64,000 nt of DNA. Origin: Paenibacillus sp. MMS20-IR301. Lineage in GTDB: Bacteria > Bacillota > Bacilli > Paenibacillales > Paenibacillaceae. The notes beneath the pieces are model-generated. The model did no database searches, was not told the DNA's origin, and saw nothing but the letters and a program-made list of their open reading frames with translations. Below are positions 8,192-18,500 of the stretch, piece after piece (within the stretch, counting starts at the first letter, position 1; each line of letters opens with the position of its first letter). Position numbers and translations under genes: made by a program. The stretch spans positions 3,286,001-3,350,000 of the forward strand of contig NZ_CP135275.1 in the NCBI RefSeq assembly GCF_032302195.1, written 5' to 3'.

Positions 8192-10046
8192 GTTGACCTA
8201 CTCCTCCCCGCGGCAGCCGCATATCCATTTGAGTTCCTTGTTCACTGCTGTAGATAACCAGCCCAGCCTCATCCCCGTACAGCAGCTTCAGCCGGGTATT
8301 GAGATTCTTGAGTCCGATGCTCTCCTGCCCGTCCTCTTCACCGGCCTCCTCCCGGTCCTCCCACTGCATCCGCAATGAGCTCATGACCTCCTGCAGCCGT
8401 TCGCCGCTGATTCCCGGGCCGTCATCCAGCACAGAAATCACGCTGTGGGTAGCCGTCACATGGGCCTCAATCCGGATGGTAACGGTAGCAGATACTTTTT
8501 CCAGCGCATGCTTAATGCAGTTCTCTACCAGCGTCTGGATCGACAGCTTGGGAATCCGCAGCTCCATCAGGCTCTCATCCCAGGCGTAGACGACCTGCAT
8601 GCGGCCCCCGAACCGGGCTTTCTGCAGCGCCAGATAACGCTCGATATGCCGCAGCTCCTCCCTGGCCTGCACAACATCCCGGCCGCTGATGCAGTAGCGC
8701 AGGGTTAACGCCAGATTATCCACCATCTCGACGATATCATCATTGTTGTTCTTCAGCGCCTTGGTGGAGATGGCCTGCAGCGCATTGTACAGGAAATGGG
8801 GATTGATCTCCGCCTCAAGCGCTTTGAGGACAGCATTTTTTTCCACAATCTTCATCTTATAACGTTCATTAATCAGTTCATTGGTCCGCTCGACCATCTT
8901 GTTGAAATGGCGTGACAGATAGGCAATCTCATCGTTCCCCGTAACCGTTGCCTCAGCATCGAAGCTTCCCGTGCTGAACCGCTTCATCTGGAGCGACAGA
9001 TTCTTCAGCGGATGGGTAATCCGGTTCGAGGTGAAGCCGACCAGCACGACAGAGACAATCAGGAACAGCAGGCCGATCGATACACTCAGCTTACGGGTAG
9101 TTGTGGCGGCTGCATAGATCTTGGTGTAAGGAATCGGCTTGACCAGCTTCCAGCCTTCCTTTTGGCTAATATCGTAAATGACCAGGTATTTCTGCGCATT
9201 GTCCGACCAGGTTACCTGTCCTTTCTGTGCCGGCGTCAGCAGATTCAGCAGTCCCGCCTGCTCGCTGCTCTGGTAGAATCCCTGATCGTCCACTGTAAAC
9301 GGCTCATTATCCGGGCTGATATACATCAGATGCTCTCCCGCGCTGAACGGAATGTCCTTCATGATCTCATCGGTCGTCCCGGAATTCAGATACAGTGACA
9401 GCACGGCCTGCGGTTCTCTAGAGACAATGGAGCGCAGCAGCCGGTGATAGCCCATGAAAACCTTATCCGTGTTGACCGGGTAATCCAGGCCGCTGTCCTC
9501 TGCCGGAGCTTCCTCTACAAAAGACTGGTAAGAACGGTTGAACGGACTGGCCTGCGCCCGCTTATACCAGGACAGCTGCTCAATCGGCGGATGCTCAGCC
9601 ACCCGGACGGTAATATTATAGTTCTCTTTGGTGACATAATAATACTTGTGCTCCTTGATCACGTACAGGTAGACAGCCTCCAGGTCACTGCGGGAAAAAT
9701 ACAGATTCTTCAAGTAATTCTCCACATACATCTTGGAGCTGTAGTCCTCCGATTCGTGCAGGATGGCATAGGCAAACTCGTCATAGGATATCTGCGGCAG
9801 GGACAGCTGCTCGATTCCGCTTAAGTAGCTCTCCAGATTCCGTCCGACGAGAAGCAGGTTGTTGCTCGTGCTCGCAATGCTGTTATTGACCGATTCCTTC
9901 TGCAGCATTCTGTATGAAATGTACGTAAGCGAGCTGACCACCAGAATGATGACAATGGAAAAAAGCAGAATCAGCTTGTTGGCCAGCCGGCGGGAAATCC
10001 GCTCCAGCATTGGCTCAAACAGCTTGTACATCATGGATTTGATCAT
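8184..10046 (-). CDS. YesM-type sensor histidine kinase
   Basis: A 620-residue membrane kinase. A membrane helix (about 24-45) is followed by an extracytoplasmic dCACHE-like sensing region (about 46-300), a second helix near 305-325, and a HAMP domain (NRITHPLKNLSLQMKRF). The LytS/YesM-type dimerisation domain carries His417 in INPHFLYNAL, and the C-terminal ATPase has the N box VENCIKHALE and G box DDGPGISG. The start at 10046 is supported by AAGGGAGG eight bases upstream. It likely senses an extracellular sugar or the loaded binding protein and phosphorylates the regulator encoded in the overlapping downstream gene. Confidence 0.93.
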   Translation of the reverse strand: MIKSMMYKLFEPMLERISRRLANKLILLFSIVIILVVSSLTYISYRMLQKESVNNSIASTSNNLLLVGRNLESYLSGIEQLSLPQISYDEFAYAILHESEDYSSKMYVENYLKNLYFSRSDLEAVYLYVIKEHKYYYVTKENYNITVRVAEHPPIEQLSWYKRAQASPFNRSYQSFVEEAPAEDSGLDYPVNTDKVFMGYHRLLRSIVSREPQAVLSLYLNSGTTDEIMKDIPFSAGEHLMYISPDNEPFTVDDQGFYQSSEQAGLLNLLTPAQKGQVTWSDNAQKYLVIYDISQKEGWKLVKPIPYTKIYAAATTTRKLSVSIGLLFLIVSVVLVGFTSNRITHPLKNLSLQMKRFSTGSFDAEATVTGNDEIAYLSRHFNKMVERTNELINERYKMKIVEKNAVLKALEAEINPHFLYNALQAISTKALKNNNDDIVEMVDNLALTLRYCISGRDVVQAREELRHIERYLALQKARFGGRMQVVYAWDESLMELRIPKLSIQTLVENCIKHALEKVSATVTIRIEAHVTATHSVISVLDDGPGISGERLQEVMSSLRMQWEDREEAGEEDGQESIGLKNLNTRLKLLYGDEAGLVIYSSEQGTQMDMRLPRGGVGQHV

Positions 10047-10113
10047 ATCCTCAGCCTCCCTTCTGCGGGGTTCAGGCCTATTTACCGGCTCATTTCCGCA
10101 TGTGCAGTCAGTT

Positions 10114-10176
10114 CACCTTTTTACCCCTAACTGTACTCTTAAATCCATTTTTGAGTATAGGGGTCTGCTCTATAAT
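10114..10176 (+). promoter_or_regulatory. Promoter and regulator box of the permease operon
   Basis: CACCTTTTTACCC (10114-10126) lies exactly 44 bases before TATAAT (10171-10176). It matches 12 of 13 bases, with identical geometry, the box upstream of the binding-protein gene. No good -35 is present. The start codon of the first permease is 84 bases beyond the -10. Confidence 0.6.
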
Positions 10177-10260
10177 ACACAATATAGACTAACCGGAATG
10201 GTTATGTGTGGCAAGACAGGCACAATACTCCCACCCTATAACTCAAGAAGAGGTGCAACC

Positions 10261-11151
10261 ATGTTAAAAACACTCGGCAGAAGATGGCGCGAGAAATTCG
10301 AATTCGGAATCTTTACACTCCCGGTTCTGATCTGTATCGCCGTAGCATTCTACATTCCCTTTGCCATGACCATCCGCTATTCCCTGACGAAGTGGAACGG
10401 GATTTCCAAGCATCCCAAATTCGTCGGACTGGATAACTTCAAACAGATTTTCTCAGGCGATACGAACTTCTCGGATGCCGCCTGGTTCACGATTAAATAT
10501 GCGGTCCTCTATATTGTGATTGTCAACGTGCTGGCGATCCTGCTGGCCGTACTGCTGGACATGAAGCTGAAGAGCACCTCCTGGCTGAGAGCGGCATTCT
10601 TTATCCCTTATATCCTCAGTCTTGTTATTGTCGGCTTCATCTGGAAGTTCATCTTCATGCAGGGCTTCAACTCGCTGGGCGAAAGCACCGGCTGGGGAAT
10701 CTTTGACCTAAGCTGGCTCGGAACTCCCGGACTTGCCTTCATCTCCATCCTTGGCGTGTCCATCTGGCAGTCCATCGGTTTCTATCTCGTGATCTATATT
10801 GCCGGTCTGCAGTCTGTGCCGGAAGATTTGAAGGAAGCCGCTACTGTAGACGGTGCCGGACCGCTGAGAAGATTCTTCAGCATTACGCTGCCGCTGCTTG
10901 CCCCGTCGATCACGATATCTGTCTTCATGGCACTGACCAACTCGATCAAGGTATTCGACGTCATCCTGTCGCTGACCGGCGGCGGCCCTGGCGGAACTAC
11001 TTACAGTATTGCTTATGATATATACCGGGATACGTTCCAGAACAACCTGTACGGCTATGGTACCGCGAAAGCGCTTATCCTGTTCCTGGCAGTGCTTGTC
11101 GTGACAGTAATCCAGCTGACAGTCTTCAAACGGAGAGAGGTTGAGGCATAA
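10261..11151 (+). CDS. Sugar ABC transporter permease, MalF/UgpA type
   Basis: A 296-residue inner-membrane permease with six predicted helices, one half of the channel of a family 1 sugar importer. The cytoplasmic coupling motif EAATVDGAGPLRRFFSITLP is the EAA loop that docks onto the ATPase. The start at 10261 is preceded by AGAGGTG at a proper distance; the frame is open 134 codons further upstream, but that extension overlaps the divergent kinase gene and is not coding. The stop overlaps the next start by one base. No ATPase gene is nearby, so a shared MsmX-type ATPase is expected from elsewhere in the genome. Confidence 0.93.
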   Translation: MLKTLGRRWREKFEFGIFTLPVLICIAVAFYIPFAMTIRYSLTKWNGISKHPKFVGLDNFKQIFSGDTNFSDAAWFTIKYAVLYIVIVNVLAILLAVLLDMKLKSTSWLRAAFFIPYILSLVIVGFIWKFIFMQGFNSLGESTGWGIFDLSWLGTPGLAFISILGVSIWQSIGFYLVIYIAGLQSVPEDLKEAATVDGAGPLRRFFSITLPLLAPSITISVFMALTNSIKVFDVILSLTGGGPGGTTYSIAYDIYRDTFQNNLYGYGTAKALILFLAVLVVTVIQLTVFKRREVEA

Positions 11152-11987
11152 TGAAAACAAACAACAACAAGGCAGGCAAGATCATACTGGAAGTTGTTTT
11201 GGTCATATTGTCTCTGCTGTTCCTGTATCCGCTGTTCCTGACGATTATTAATTCGCTCAAAAGCTTCAGCGAGGTCATGACCGACGTCATCGCCCTGCCG
11301 AAATCACTGAACTTCAGCAACTACTCTTATGTGTGGAAGTTCATTAACTATCCGCGGCTGTTCCTGAACAACTTCATCATTACCGGTGTCGGCCTGCTGG
11401 GGATTGTGTTCATTTCCTCCATTGCCGCTTATAAGCTGGCACGGACCAAAACCAGATGGAGCGGCGTGCTGTACTTCCTGTGCATTATGCCGATGCTGAT
11501 CCCGTTCCAGTCGATCATGCTGACTGTACTGCAGACGGCGAAGAACCTGAACCTCTCCGAGAGCACCTGGGGACTCGGCCTCTTGTACTGGGGCTTCGGC
11601 GCTCCGCTGGCCGTCTTCATCTATCACGGCTTCGTGAAGGGGATTCCGACAGAAATCGACGAGAGCGCGACGATTGACGGCGCTTCCGGCTTCCGGCTGT
11701 TCTTCAGCGTGATCTTCCCGCTGCTGAAATCGGTAACGACCACCATTATCATCATCGATGTAATGTGGATCTGGAATGACTTCCTGCTCCCGCTGCTGAT
11801 GGTTAACGGCTCACCGGATACAAAGACCTTGACGCTGGCTGCCTACACCTTCGTCGGCCAATATACCTCGGACTGGCAGTATGCCATGACAGCTATGGTA
11901 ATGGCGGTGCTGCCGTCGATCATCGTCTTCATCTTCCTGCAAAAATATATTGTGAAGGGCGTTGTTGCGGGGGCCGTTAAGGGCTGA
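11151..11987 (+). CDS. Sugar ABC transporter permease, MalG/UgpE type
   Basis: A 278-residue permease, partner of the preceding gene, with which it overlaps by one base (TAATG). It has six predicted membrane helices, the first at residues 12-32, and the EAA-type loop reading DESATIDGASGFRLFFSVIFPLLKS near residues 166-191. It ends in VVAGAVKG, as many carbohydrate permeases of this class do. Together with its partner and the lipoprotein at 5091-6416 it makes a complete importer apart from the ATPase. A strong hairpin follows the stop. Confidence 0.93.
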   Translation: MKTNNNKAGKIILEVVLVILSLLFLYPLFLTIINSLKSFSEVMTDVIALPKSLNFSNYSYVWKFINYPRLFLNNFIITGVGLLGIVFISSIAAYKLARTKTRWSGVLYFLCIMPMLIPFQSIMLTVLQTAKNLNLSESTWGLGLLYWGFGAPLAVFIYHGFVKGIPTEIDESATIDGASGFRLFFSVIFPLLKSVTTTIIIIDVMWIWNDFLLPLLMVNGSPDTKTLTLAAYTFVGQYTSDWQYAMTAMVMAVLPSIIVFIFLQKYIVKGVVAGAVKG

Positions 11988-12041
11988 CAATAATCCGCAT
12001 GAAGTATTGTATATGTCCGCGAGAGCGGCCCCGCGGACCGC

Positions 12042-12095
12042 AAAGAAGGAGCATGTGCTATAGCCTCTGGCTGTAGCGCATGCTCCTTCTTTGTC
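12042..12095 (+). terminator. Long hairpin terminator after the permease operon
   Basis: AAAGAAGGAGCATG and GCTATAGCC (12042-12065) pair almost perfectly with GGCTGTAGC and CATGCTCCTTCTTT (12069-12092) around a three-base loop. The T tract is weak (TTCTTTG), but stem strength and position 54 bases past the stop support termination. The A-rich left flank means it may act on the opposite strand as well, for the small gene ending at 12128. Confidence 0.8.
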
Positions 12096-12127
12096 CTCGC
12101 TGAAGTGCTCATTCTGCCTTGCTATTC

Positions 12128-12388
12128 TTATAAATATCCGCGCCTTTTCATTTCTTGCCCATACCCCGCTTCAAACAGCAGCTTAAGAGTAGATGTGATA
12201 CATCTGGCCATCTTCATTTCCAGTGCTTCCAGGTGCTTCTGAGATACTGGATTGTTAGCAGAAGGGATGTATTTCTTAATTTCACTGATCTGTTCTTGCC
12301 GCAAATACATACGTTCAAGACGTTTGAATTCAAGTTCATAGTGCAGACGAATAGCCTCATCTTGAAAACGCTGAGCAATTTTAACCAT
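12128..12388 (-). CDS. Small helical protein of unknown function
   Basis: An 86-residue charged protein I do not recognise. It has no signal peptide or membrane segment. Residues 1-40 look like a continuous amphipathic helix (LHYELEFKRLERMYLRQEQISEIKKY), then a turn (PSANNP) and a second helix (HLEALEMKMARCITSTLKLLFEAGYGQEMKRRG), giving a helical-hairpin look. The start is uncertain: ATG 12388 or GTG 12391 follow GGGGG at a workable distance, and a TTG at 12406 is also open. An extended -10 (TGGTATAAT) lies 27-35 bases upstream with an inverted repeat next to it, so it is probably expressed alone and may be autoregulated. Confidence 0.55.
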   Translation of the reverse strand: MVKIAQRFQDEAIRLHYELEFKRLERMYLRQEQISEIKKYIPSANNPVSQKHLEALEMKMARCITSTLKLLFEAGYGQEMKRRGYL

Positions 12389-12414
12389 CACCTCATAGGC
12401 CCCCAATTCCTGCT

Positions 12415-12463
12415 ATTATACCAACTGACTCCACAAGCCTGCTTCGGAAGCGTAGTCAGCTGG
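12415..12463 (-). promoter_or_regulatory. Extended -10 promoter with adjoining inverted repeat
   Basis: On the minus strand TGGTATAAT (-10 at 12415-12420) directly abuts the arm AGTCAGTTGG (12421-12430). This arm pairs 9 of 10 with CCAGCTGACT (12454-12463); a small inner hairpin GCTTC/GAAGC lies between. It could be an operator for the small gene at 12128 or a weak end-of-operon hairpin for the giant surface operon; it lacks a T run. Confidence 0.4.
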
Positions 12464-12507
12464 ACAGATAGGCTTCAAAACCGGTCCATGCATATGATTC
12501 GGATTCT

Positions 12508-15500
12508 CTAGATCAGCCCTGAGAGTCTCAGGAGCTTCTCGATAATAGTAACTGCCTCAGCTCTGGTTGTCAGTTCCGCAGGAGCCAGCGTCGTAGCGCT
12601 TCTTCCGGTTATAAGTCCGGCACGGATGCCTGCGGCGAAGCCGTTTTTGGCATACCCGGCAATCCTTCCGGCATCGGCAAAACGCTCCAGCATCTGTTCT
12701 TCACCAGCAGCTGTAACCCCGGTTTGCAACCCTGTGAGCTGCATGGATCTGAAGAGAATTACCATCATCTCCTGGCGGGTAATGGCCTCCTGAGCACCAA
12801 AGCTGCCATCCGGATAACCGGATATCAAGGCATACCGGAAGGCGGTCTCGACAGATGACGCATACCAGGCTCCGGCGCTCACATCACTGAAAAGCTTGCC
12901 GCCTTCTGCTGCAGCTCCGCCAATACCCAGCGCCTTGACGATCATAGCGGAGAATTCAGCCCGGGTAATGCTCCGGTCCGGTTCAAAGCTTGCTTCGCCT
13001 ACACCGTTCACAATCCACCGGCGGGTCAGGTCTGCGATAGCTGCCTCTGCCCAGTGCGACTGGGCATCGCGGTATGAGGTTTCTGTCCGTACTGCGGCCA
13101 CACCAACCATGCCGCTTAGGGACAGGCTATGGATTACTGCTGTCAATTCTCCGGCGTTCCCGGTGATCCGGGTTGGCAGCGGGCTGACCGTTCCGTCAGC
13201 GGCAATGCTCACCCCGGTTGCACTCGTGCTGCCCGCCGTCCCAGGTAAAGTAATCGTCCGCTCCACATAAGCGTTCAAACGATCCATCTCCTGCTGCTGA
13301 TTCCCATACGTATAGACGGCGCGGAATACCATCGGCTTCACCAGGAAGGAATAAGGACCGGCCTTACTTGCTTGCTCTGCAAGCTTCGTTCCCTGTTCAT
13401 CCATGGAGGCAATTTCAAGATTCAAGACCGCCTGCTCTGGTACTGAGCCCTCCAGCAGTACTGTAGGAACGCGGTATCCGGCGGTTCCGTTATCCAGCAG
13501 GATCACTGCTTGATGCTCCGCCATCAGCTTAAGCAGCTTCCCGCTCAACTCCACTTTGTTCACATCAGTATTCTTCTTGAAGACGAACTTAATTTCAGCT
13601 GAATCTGCTGTTTCCTGCAGCAGTTGTGCAAGCAAAGCTTCATCAGCAACAATAGTGGTAGTTGCTCTGCCGTTCTCCACACTGTCCTTGGCCTGAGCGA
13701 CAGTCTTGGCTACTCCGTTCACCAGAATATCGAACGGGCTCTCATCACGCTGAACGGGGCTGTCTCCACTTCCCGGGCTACCGCTACCACCGCCGCTGTC
13801 ACCGCCATTGCCACCGTTTCCGGGATCCGGTAATTTCTTGAACTCGGCAATGAGCAGCCCGCTGTCATTCTTGCCCATGGCCACCGTTATTGCCTTGACC
13901 GTGGTGGACACGCTAATGGCGATAGGCTTTGAGTACACCGGCGAAGTCCCGGAAGGCGCCGTGCCATCAACGGTATAATGAATCTGGCCTTCAGCTTCAG
14001 TGCTGGCCAGCACTACCTCTGTCTTATCCTTAAACTCCAGTGCCGTAGGGCTTACCGGCGCAGCCGCTGTCGCATCATAAGTCAGCGGTGTTCTGTTAAT
14101 TACGATCAGGCGGCTCTGGCCGTCCTTAGACGCAGTCAGATAAATCGGACCCGATTCGCCCAGGGCCGTCCAGCGGATTGTGGCATCAGGCGTAGCAGTG
14201 TAGCTTCCGCTCACCTTAAACGCCGTATCCCCCTCCTTCAGTACAACTGCTACGGTGGACAGCTCACTGTCCAGCGAGCCGGAGAAATGCGTCAGCTGCG
14301 GATAGAATCCCTGAACTGCCTTCCATACGGAAGCGTCCAGTCCGGCAGGCAGTGTACCGCCTGTCAGCCCTAAGGTGCTTGTCCCTTCCGCTTGCCCCTG
14401 CACTCCTGTTACTTTGCTTCCCTCAGGTGAGTTATAGGCTGCCGGAACCTGAAGCATCTGGGCATCAAAGATGTTGTGGATCAGAGCCGCTGCTGCTCCG
14501 GCCTGTCCGGCGATGCCTCCAGCAAGTGTTCTGCCCTTCACCAGCTTACCGTTGATATGGGCCGTACTCTGCCCGCCATTGACTGAGCCGGTGATCGTTC
14601 CCGCCGCTATATACCCGGCAATCCCGCCCGCCCGGGCCATGTCTTTACCGGCGGCTTCCACCGTTCCGGTATTATAGCTCTCGGCAATGAGTCCCGAGTT
14701 CACTCCGGTAATGCCTCCCGAGCTTGCATCTGTTGCCGCCGCTGCAACATCGGAATAGGAGAAGCTTCCTTTAATAGCACCTTCTGTACCGTTCTGTCCG
14801 GCAACCCCGCCCGCGATGCTGGTTCCTTCAGGACCGGAAGCAGTGATCACAGCTCTGGTATAGGATGACTCAACACTTCCTTCGTTGAGCCCTGTGATGC
14901 CTCCCGCCAGGGCAGGTGAAGTGATGTCCGTCAGACCTTTTACAGCTGCCCCTTTGATCTGTCCTTGATTGCTGCCTGAAGCTCCGCCGGCATTCGCTGC
15001 GCCCGCAACCTTCAGGTTCTCTACAATAACGCCGGCCAGCAGGCCTTGATTAACACCGGCTACACCTCCGGCCGACTTAGCCGATATACTTCCGCCGCTT
15101 ACGGCCACATTCTTAATGCTTGCCTCCGGATGGTTTACGCCTGCGGCTGCACCTGAATTAATCGCTCCGGAGATACTGGTATCCTGCAGCTTCAAATTGA
15201 TGATCGTGCCGTAATTGTCCGCGATTAGGCCAGAGTGTTCCCAGCTTCCGGCATGATAGTTGAGTCCGGAGATGACATGCTCTTGCCCGTCCAGCACACC
15301 CTTATAGCTTGCCACAGGCAGCCATGGTTTAGCTGCCAGCGAAATATCTGCTGTCAGGGTGACGCTCCCGATTTCAGGTTGTGACTGTGTGCCCGGATCA
15401 AGCAGCGCATATACAGACTCCCCTTCATCATTCAGAAGCGCAAGCCCCGCGAGTTCCTCAGCCGTGCCTGCCGTAAATGCAGTCTGATGCTTGCCGGCAA

Positions 15501-18500
15501 GGGTAAGCACATGCAGATCCGGCGCGAACCGCCAGTCCGACATATTCTGAAGCACCGGAGCGTAAGGCTGCACTCCATAGGCCAAGCCCCACACCGGCTT
15601 ATTGCCTGAGAAACCCCAGCCCTCCAGCCCGGCAGATCCGGCAAGCGGCAACTGCTTCAGCTGACTGCTCCGCCCGCCGCTGCTTGCATCGTGTCCGATC
15701 GGCGACAGCTTGCCTTCATAATAAGAATTCTCTATTAGTCCGCTGCGGTAATTATAGCCGATGAAGGCCCCCATGTAAGAGTTGGAGCCGCCGGCAACGG
15801 CTGCAACCTCGGACACCCGCTCGTACACCCGTGCCAGGCTGCCGTCATTGTATCCGGCAAAGCCGCCGGCATAAGCTCTGGTTGCTCCGTTGCGTCCGGC
15901 AACCTTAACCTGCTCCTGGGCAGCATAAGCATCTTCAATCTCGCTCCCGTGATTAATCACTCCAGCGAAGCCGCCGCCTCTGGCATCAAAGGCCGTGCCC
16001 GATACATTCCCCGAAGCGTAAGCCTGCTCAATCCGGTACTGATTGACCGTGCCGGCGAAGCCGCCGGTGTAGATTCCGGCCGCCCCGCTCACCGTTACAC
16101 GCCCTGAGGCGCTTGCCAGTATGATTGTACCGCTTCCTTCCTCTCCCAGAAGACCGGCAAAACCTCCGGCGTAGACAGTGAGATACGGATTAGCACTGTC
16201 CAGCTGAAGATCAAGAGCTGCTGATGAAGCGTAAATATCCGTACCGTCCGCCAGCCCGATGAATCCGCCGATATGGGCATCCGCTTCCGTTCTTCCGGTT
16301 GCCGTGCTCTCTCCAATAACGATCGGCCTGTGATCCGGCGCTTCTGCACGGGCATAGGCAATGCTACCGCCGGACGACTGTCCCGCCAGGCCGCCTACAT
16401 TATAATTTGTGCTGTTTTCTGCCTGGATCTGACCTCCGGTGTCTATTCCGACCAGCCGGCTGTCCTTGGCATAGCCGGCTGCACCGCCAGCCGTTATAGT
16501 CTTCGCTCCGCTCAGCTCAAGAGAAACTGCTGCGGAGGAATTATACAGGGAGACTGAATCCAGCTTCCCGGCAATGCCGCCTGCATACACCTCTGCCTGC
16601 TGACCTGCCGCATTAACGGCGATTATACCTGAAGCAAGCTTCGCTTCATATATACCGTGATACAGCGGCACCATGAGTCCGAAATCCAGAGATGTATCCC
16701 TCTGCGAGGATTCCATGGTTCCGGCAACACCGCCGGCCGCAAGCACGCCAGACGACGCGCTGACCTGAATTTGCGGTGAAGACTCAAGCTTGTACAGAAT
16801 GGAATTCTTCGCCTGGCCGGTGATCCCCCCAGCTATAGCCCCGTTGCCTGTTGCCAGAAGGGTTCCGCTGAATACCGCCTCCTTCAGCGCGGCATCGGCC
16901 AGCTTGCCGGCAATACCGCCGACTATTCCGCCTTCACCCGCAGTGGTGATGGTCACATCGCGGACCTCTACCGCCTCTATATCAAACCTATTGTTGCCAA
17001 ATCCGGCTTTGGCACCGACGATACCGCCGGCTGCTGCACTTGCTGCGATGACTGTACCCTGAGCCCGGTCACCTCGCACTTTGGCGTTACGGATCACATG
17101 GCCTGTTGCCGAACGGCCAAACACCCCGCCGGCAACGGAGCCCTCAGCAAGGGCCTGTACGCTGCCGCCGGCCAGGTCAACGCTGAGGCCATCGGCTGTA
17201 CCCGATTCGGCCACACCCGCCAAACCGCCAGCCGTGCTGTTCTCGCCAGCTGCGACGATTCCCCCGCCATCCTGCACGAGCAGGGATAGTGCGGTCAGCT
17301 TACCATTCATGCGTCCGGCCAGACCGCCTGCAGCCGCATTGTCGCCTGCAGCTTCAATGATGCCGGCCGTCAATTTCAGGCTGCTGTCGTCAAGGCCGGA
17401 CAGGTTATCACCGATCAGACCGCCGACATACGCCCCGTTCTCCGCGCTGGACACCTTGCTGCCTCCGCTGATTGTCATCGACAAACCGGAGACCTGACCT
17501 TCGCTCGCTCCAATCAAGCCCCCGGCTGCCGTCCCGCCGCTAATCTCAGAACCGCCCAGCAAGCTTCCCTGGACCTGTTCGACCTTGCCGTGATTGAATC
17601 CCGCCAAAGCTCCGGCATAACCGCTGCCGGTGAGCGACAGGGGGGCGACAGAGACTTGCCGGACAACGGCTTCGCTGCCGATAACACCGAACAGTCCCGC
17701 ATACTCTCCTGCAGTTACCTGGAAATTACTGATTAAGTTATGATTGCCGTTAAACGTTCCTTCAAACGGATGGTTGGCATTCGCCCCGATAGGCGTCCAC
17801 CGCGAGGCTCTAATGCTGATCGGCTCCGTCACATTAACCGTCCGGCCGATGAAATTGAATGCTTCAACTGCCGATGCTTTACCGTTTACGATCGCTGCAA
17901 GACCCGCCAGCTCATCCTCCGTCCTGATGGTAAAACGCAGGGCATCAGGATTCTGTGTATACCAGTTCAAATTCATGCCGGCCGAATCATTGCCTTCATC
18001 ATCTGCGTCAGCGCTCAGGTTCAGCTCCGGATACTTGTAATTTGCACCGGCTAAGCTATACCGCCACGGTGAACTGCCGAACGTCCAGCCGGACAGGGCC
18101 GGAAATGCTTTGCGGTCAGCGAGCGCCGAGGAAAGAATCGGACTCAGACGGGCATAATTATTCAGCTCATTGAAGACTCCGCCGCCAAAATCGAGCACTC
18201 CGCTGTTGATCGACAAGCTCTCATCCTTAACATAATAGGCATCATCAATGAGCTTCTTGCTCGTGCTGGCGTAGTAGCCCGCGAAGCCCCCGGGATACGC
18301 GCCTTTATCTCCGGTGATCCGGCCGGCGGAGTAACTGCTGGCTACCGTTCCCCCCGTAATCCGTCCGATGAGACCTCCGCTGTAGGAGCCTTTTCCGCTG
18401 GCTGATACATCCTTGCCTGCATAAGAATCAGCGATGGAACCCGAATGCTCGCCGATTAGTCCACCTACATATACATAAGCCCCGTTGCCTGTTACTTTTG

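Noticed and set aside
9859..10260. 134-codon in-frame extension upstream of the first permease
   Set aside because: It lies antisense to the kinase gene start and across its promoter, whereas 10261 has a good ribosome site.
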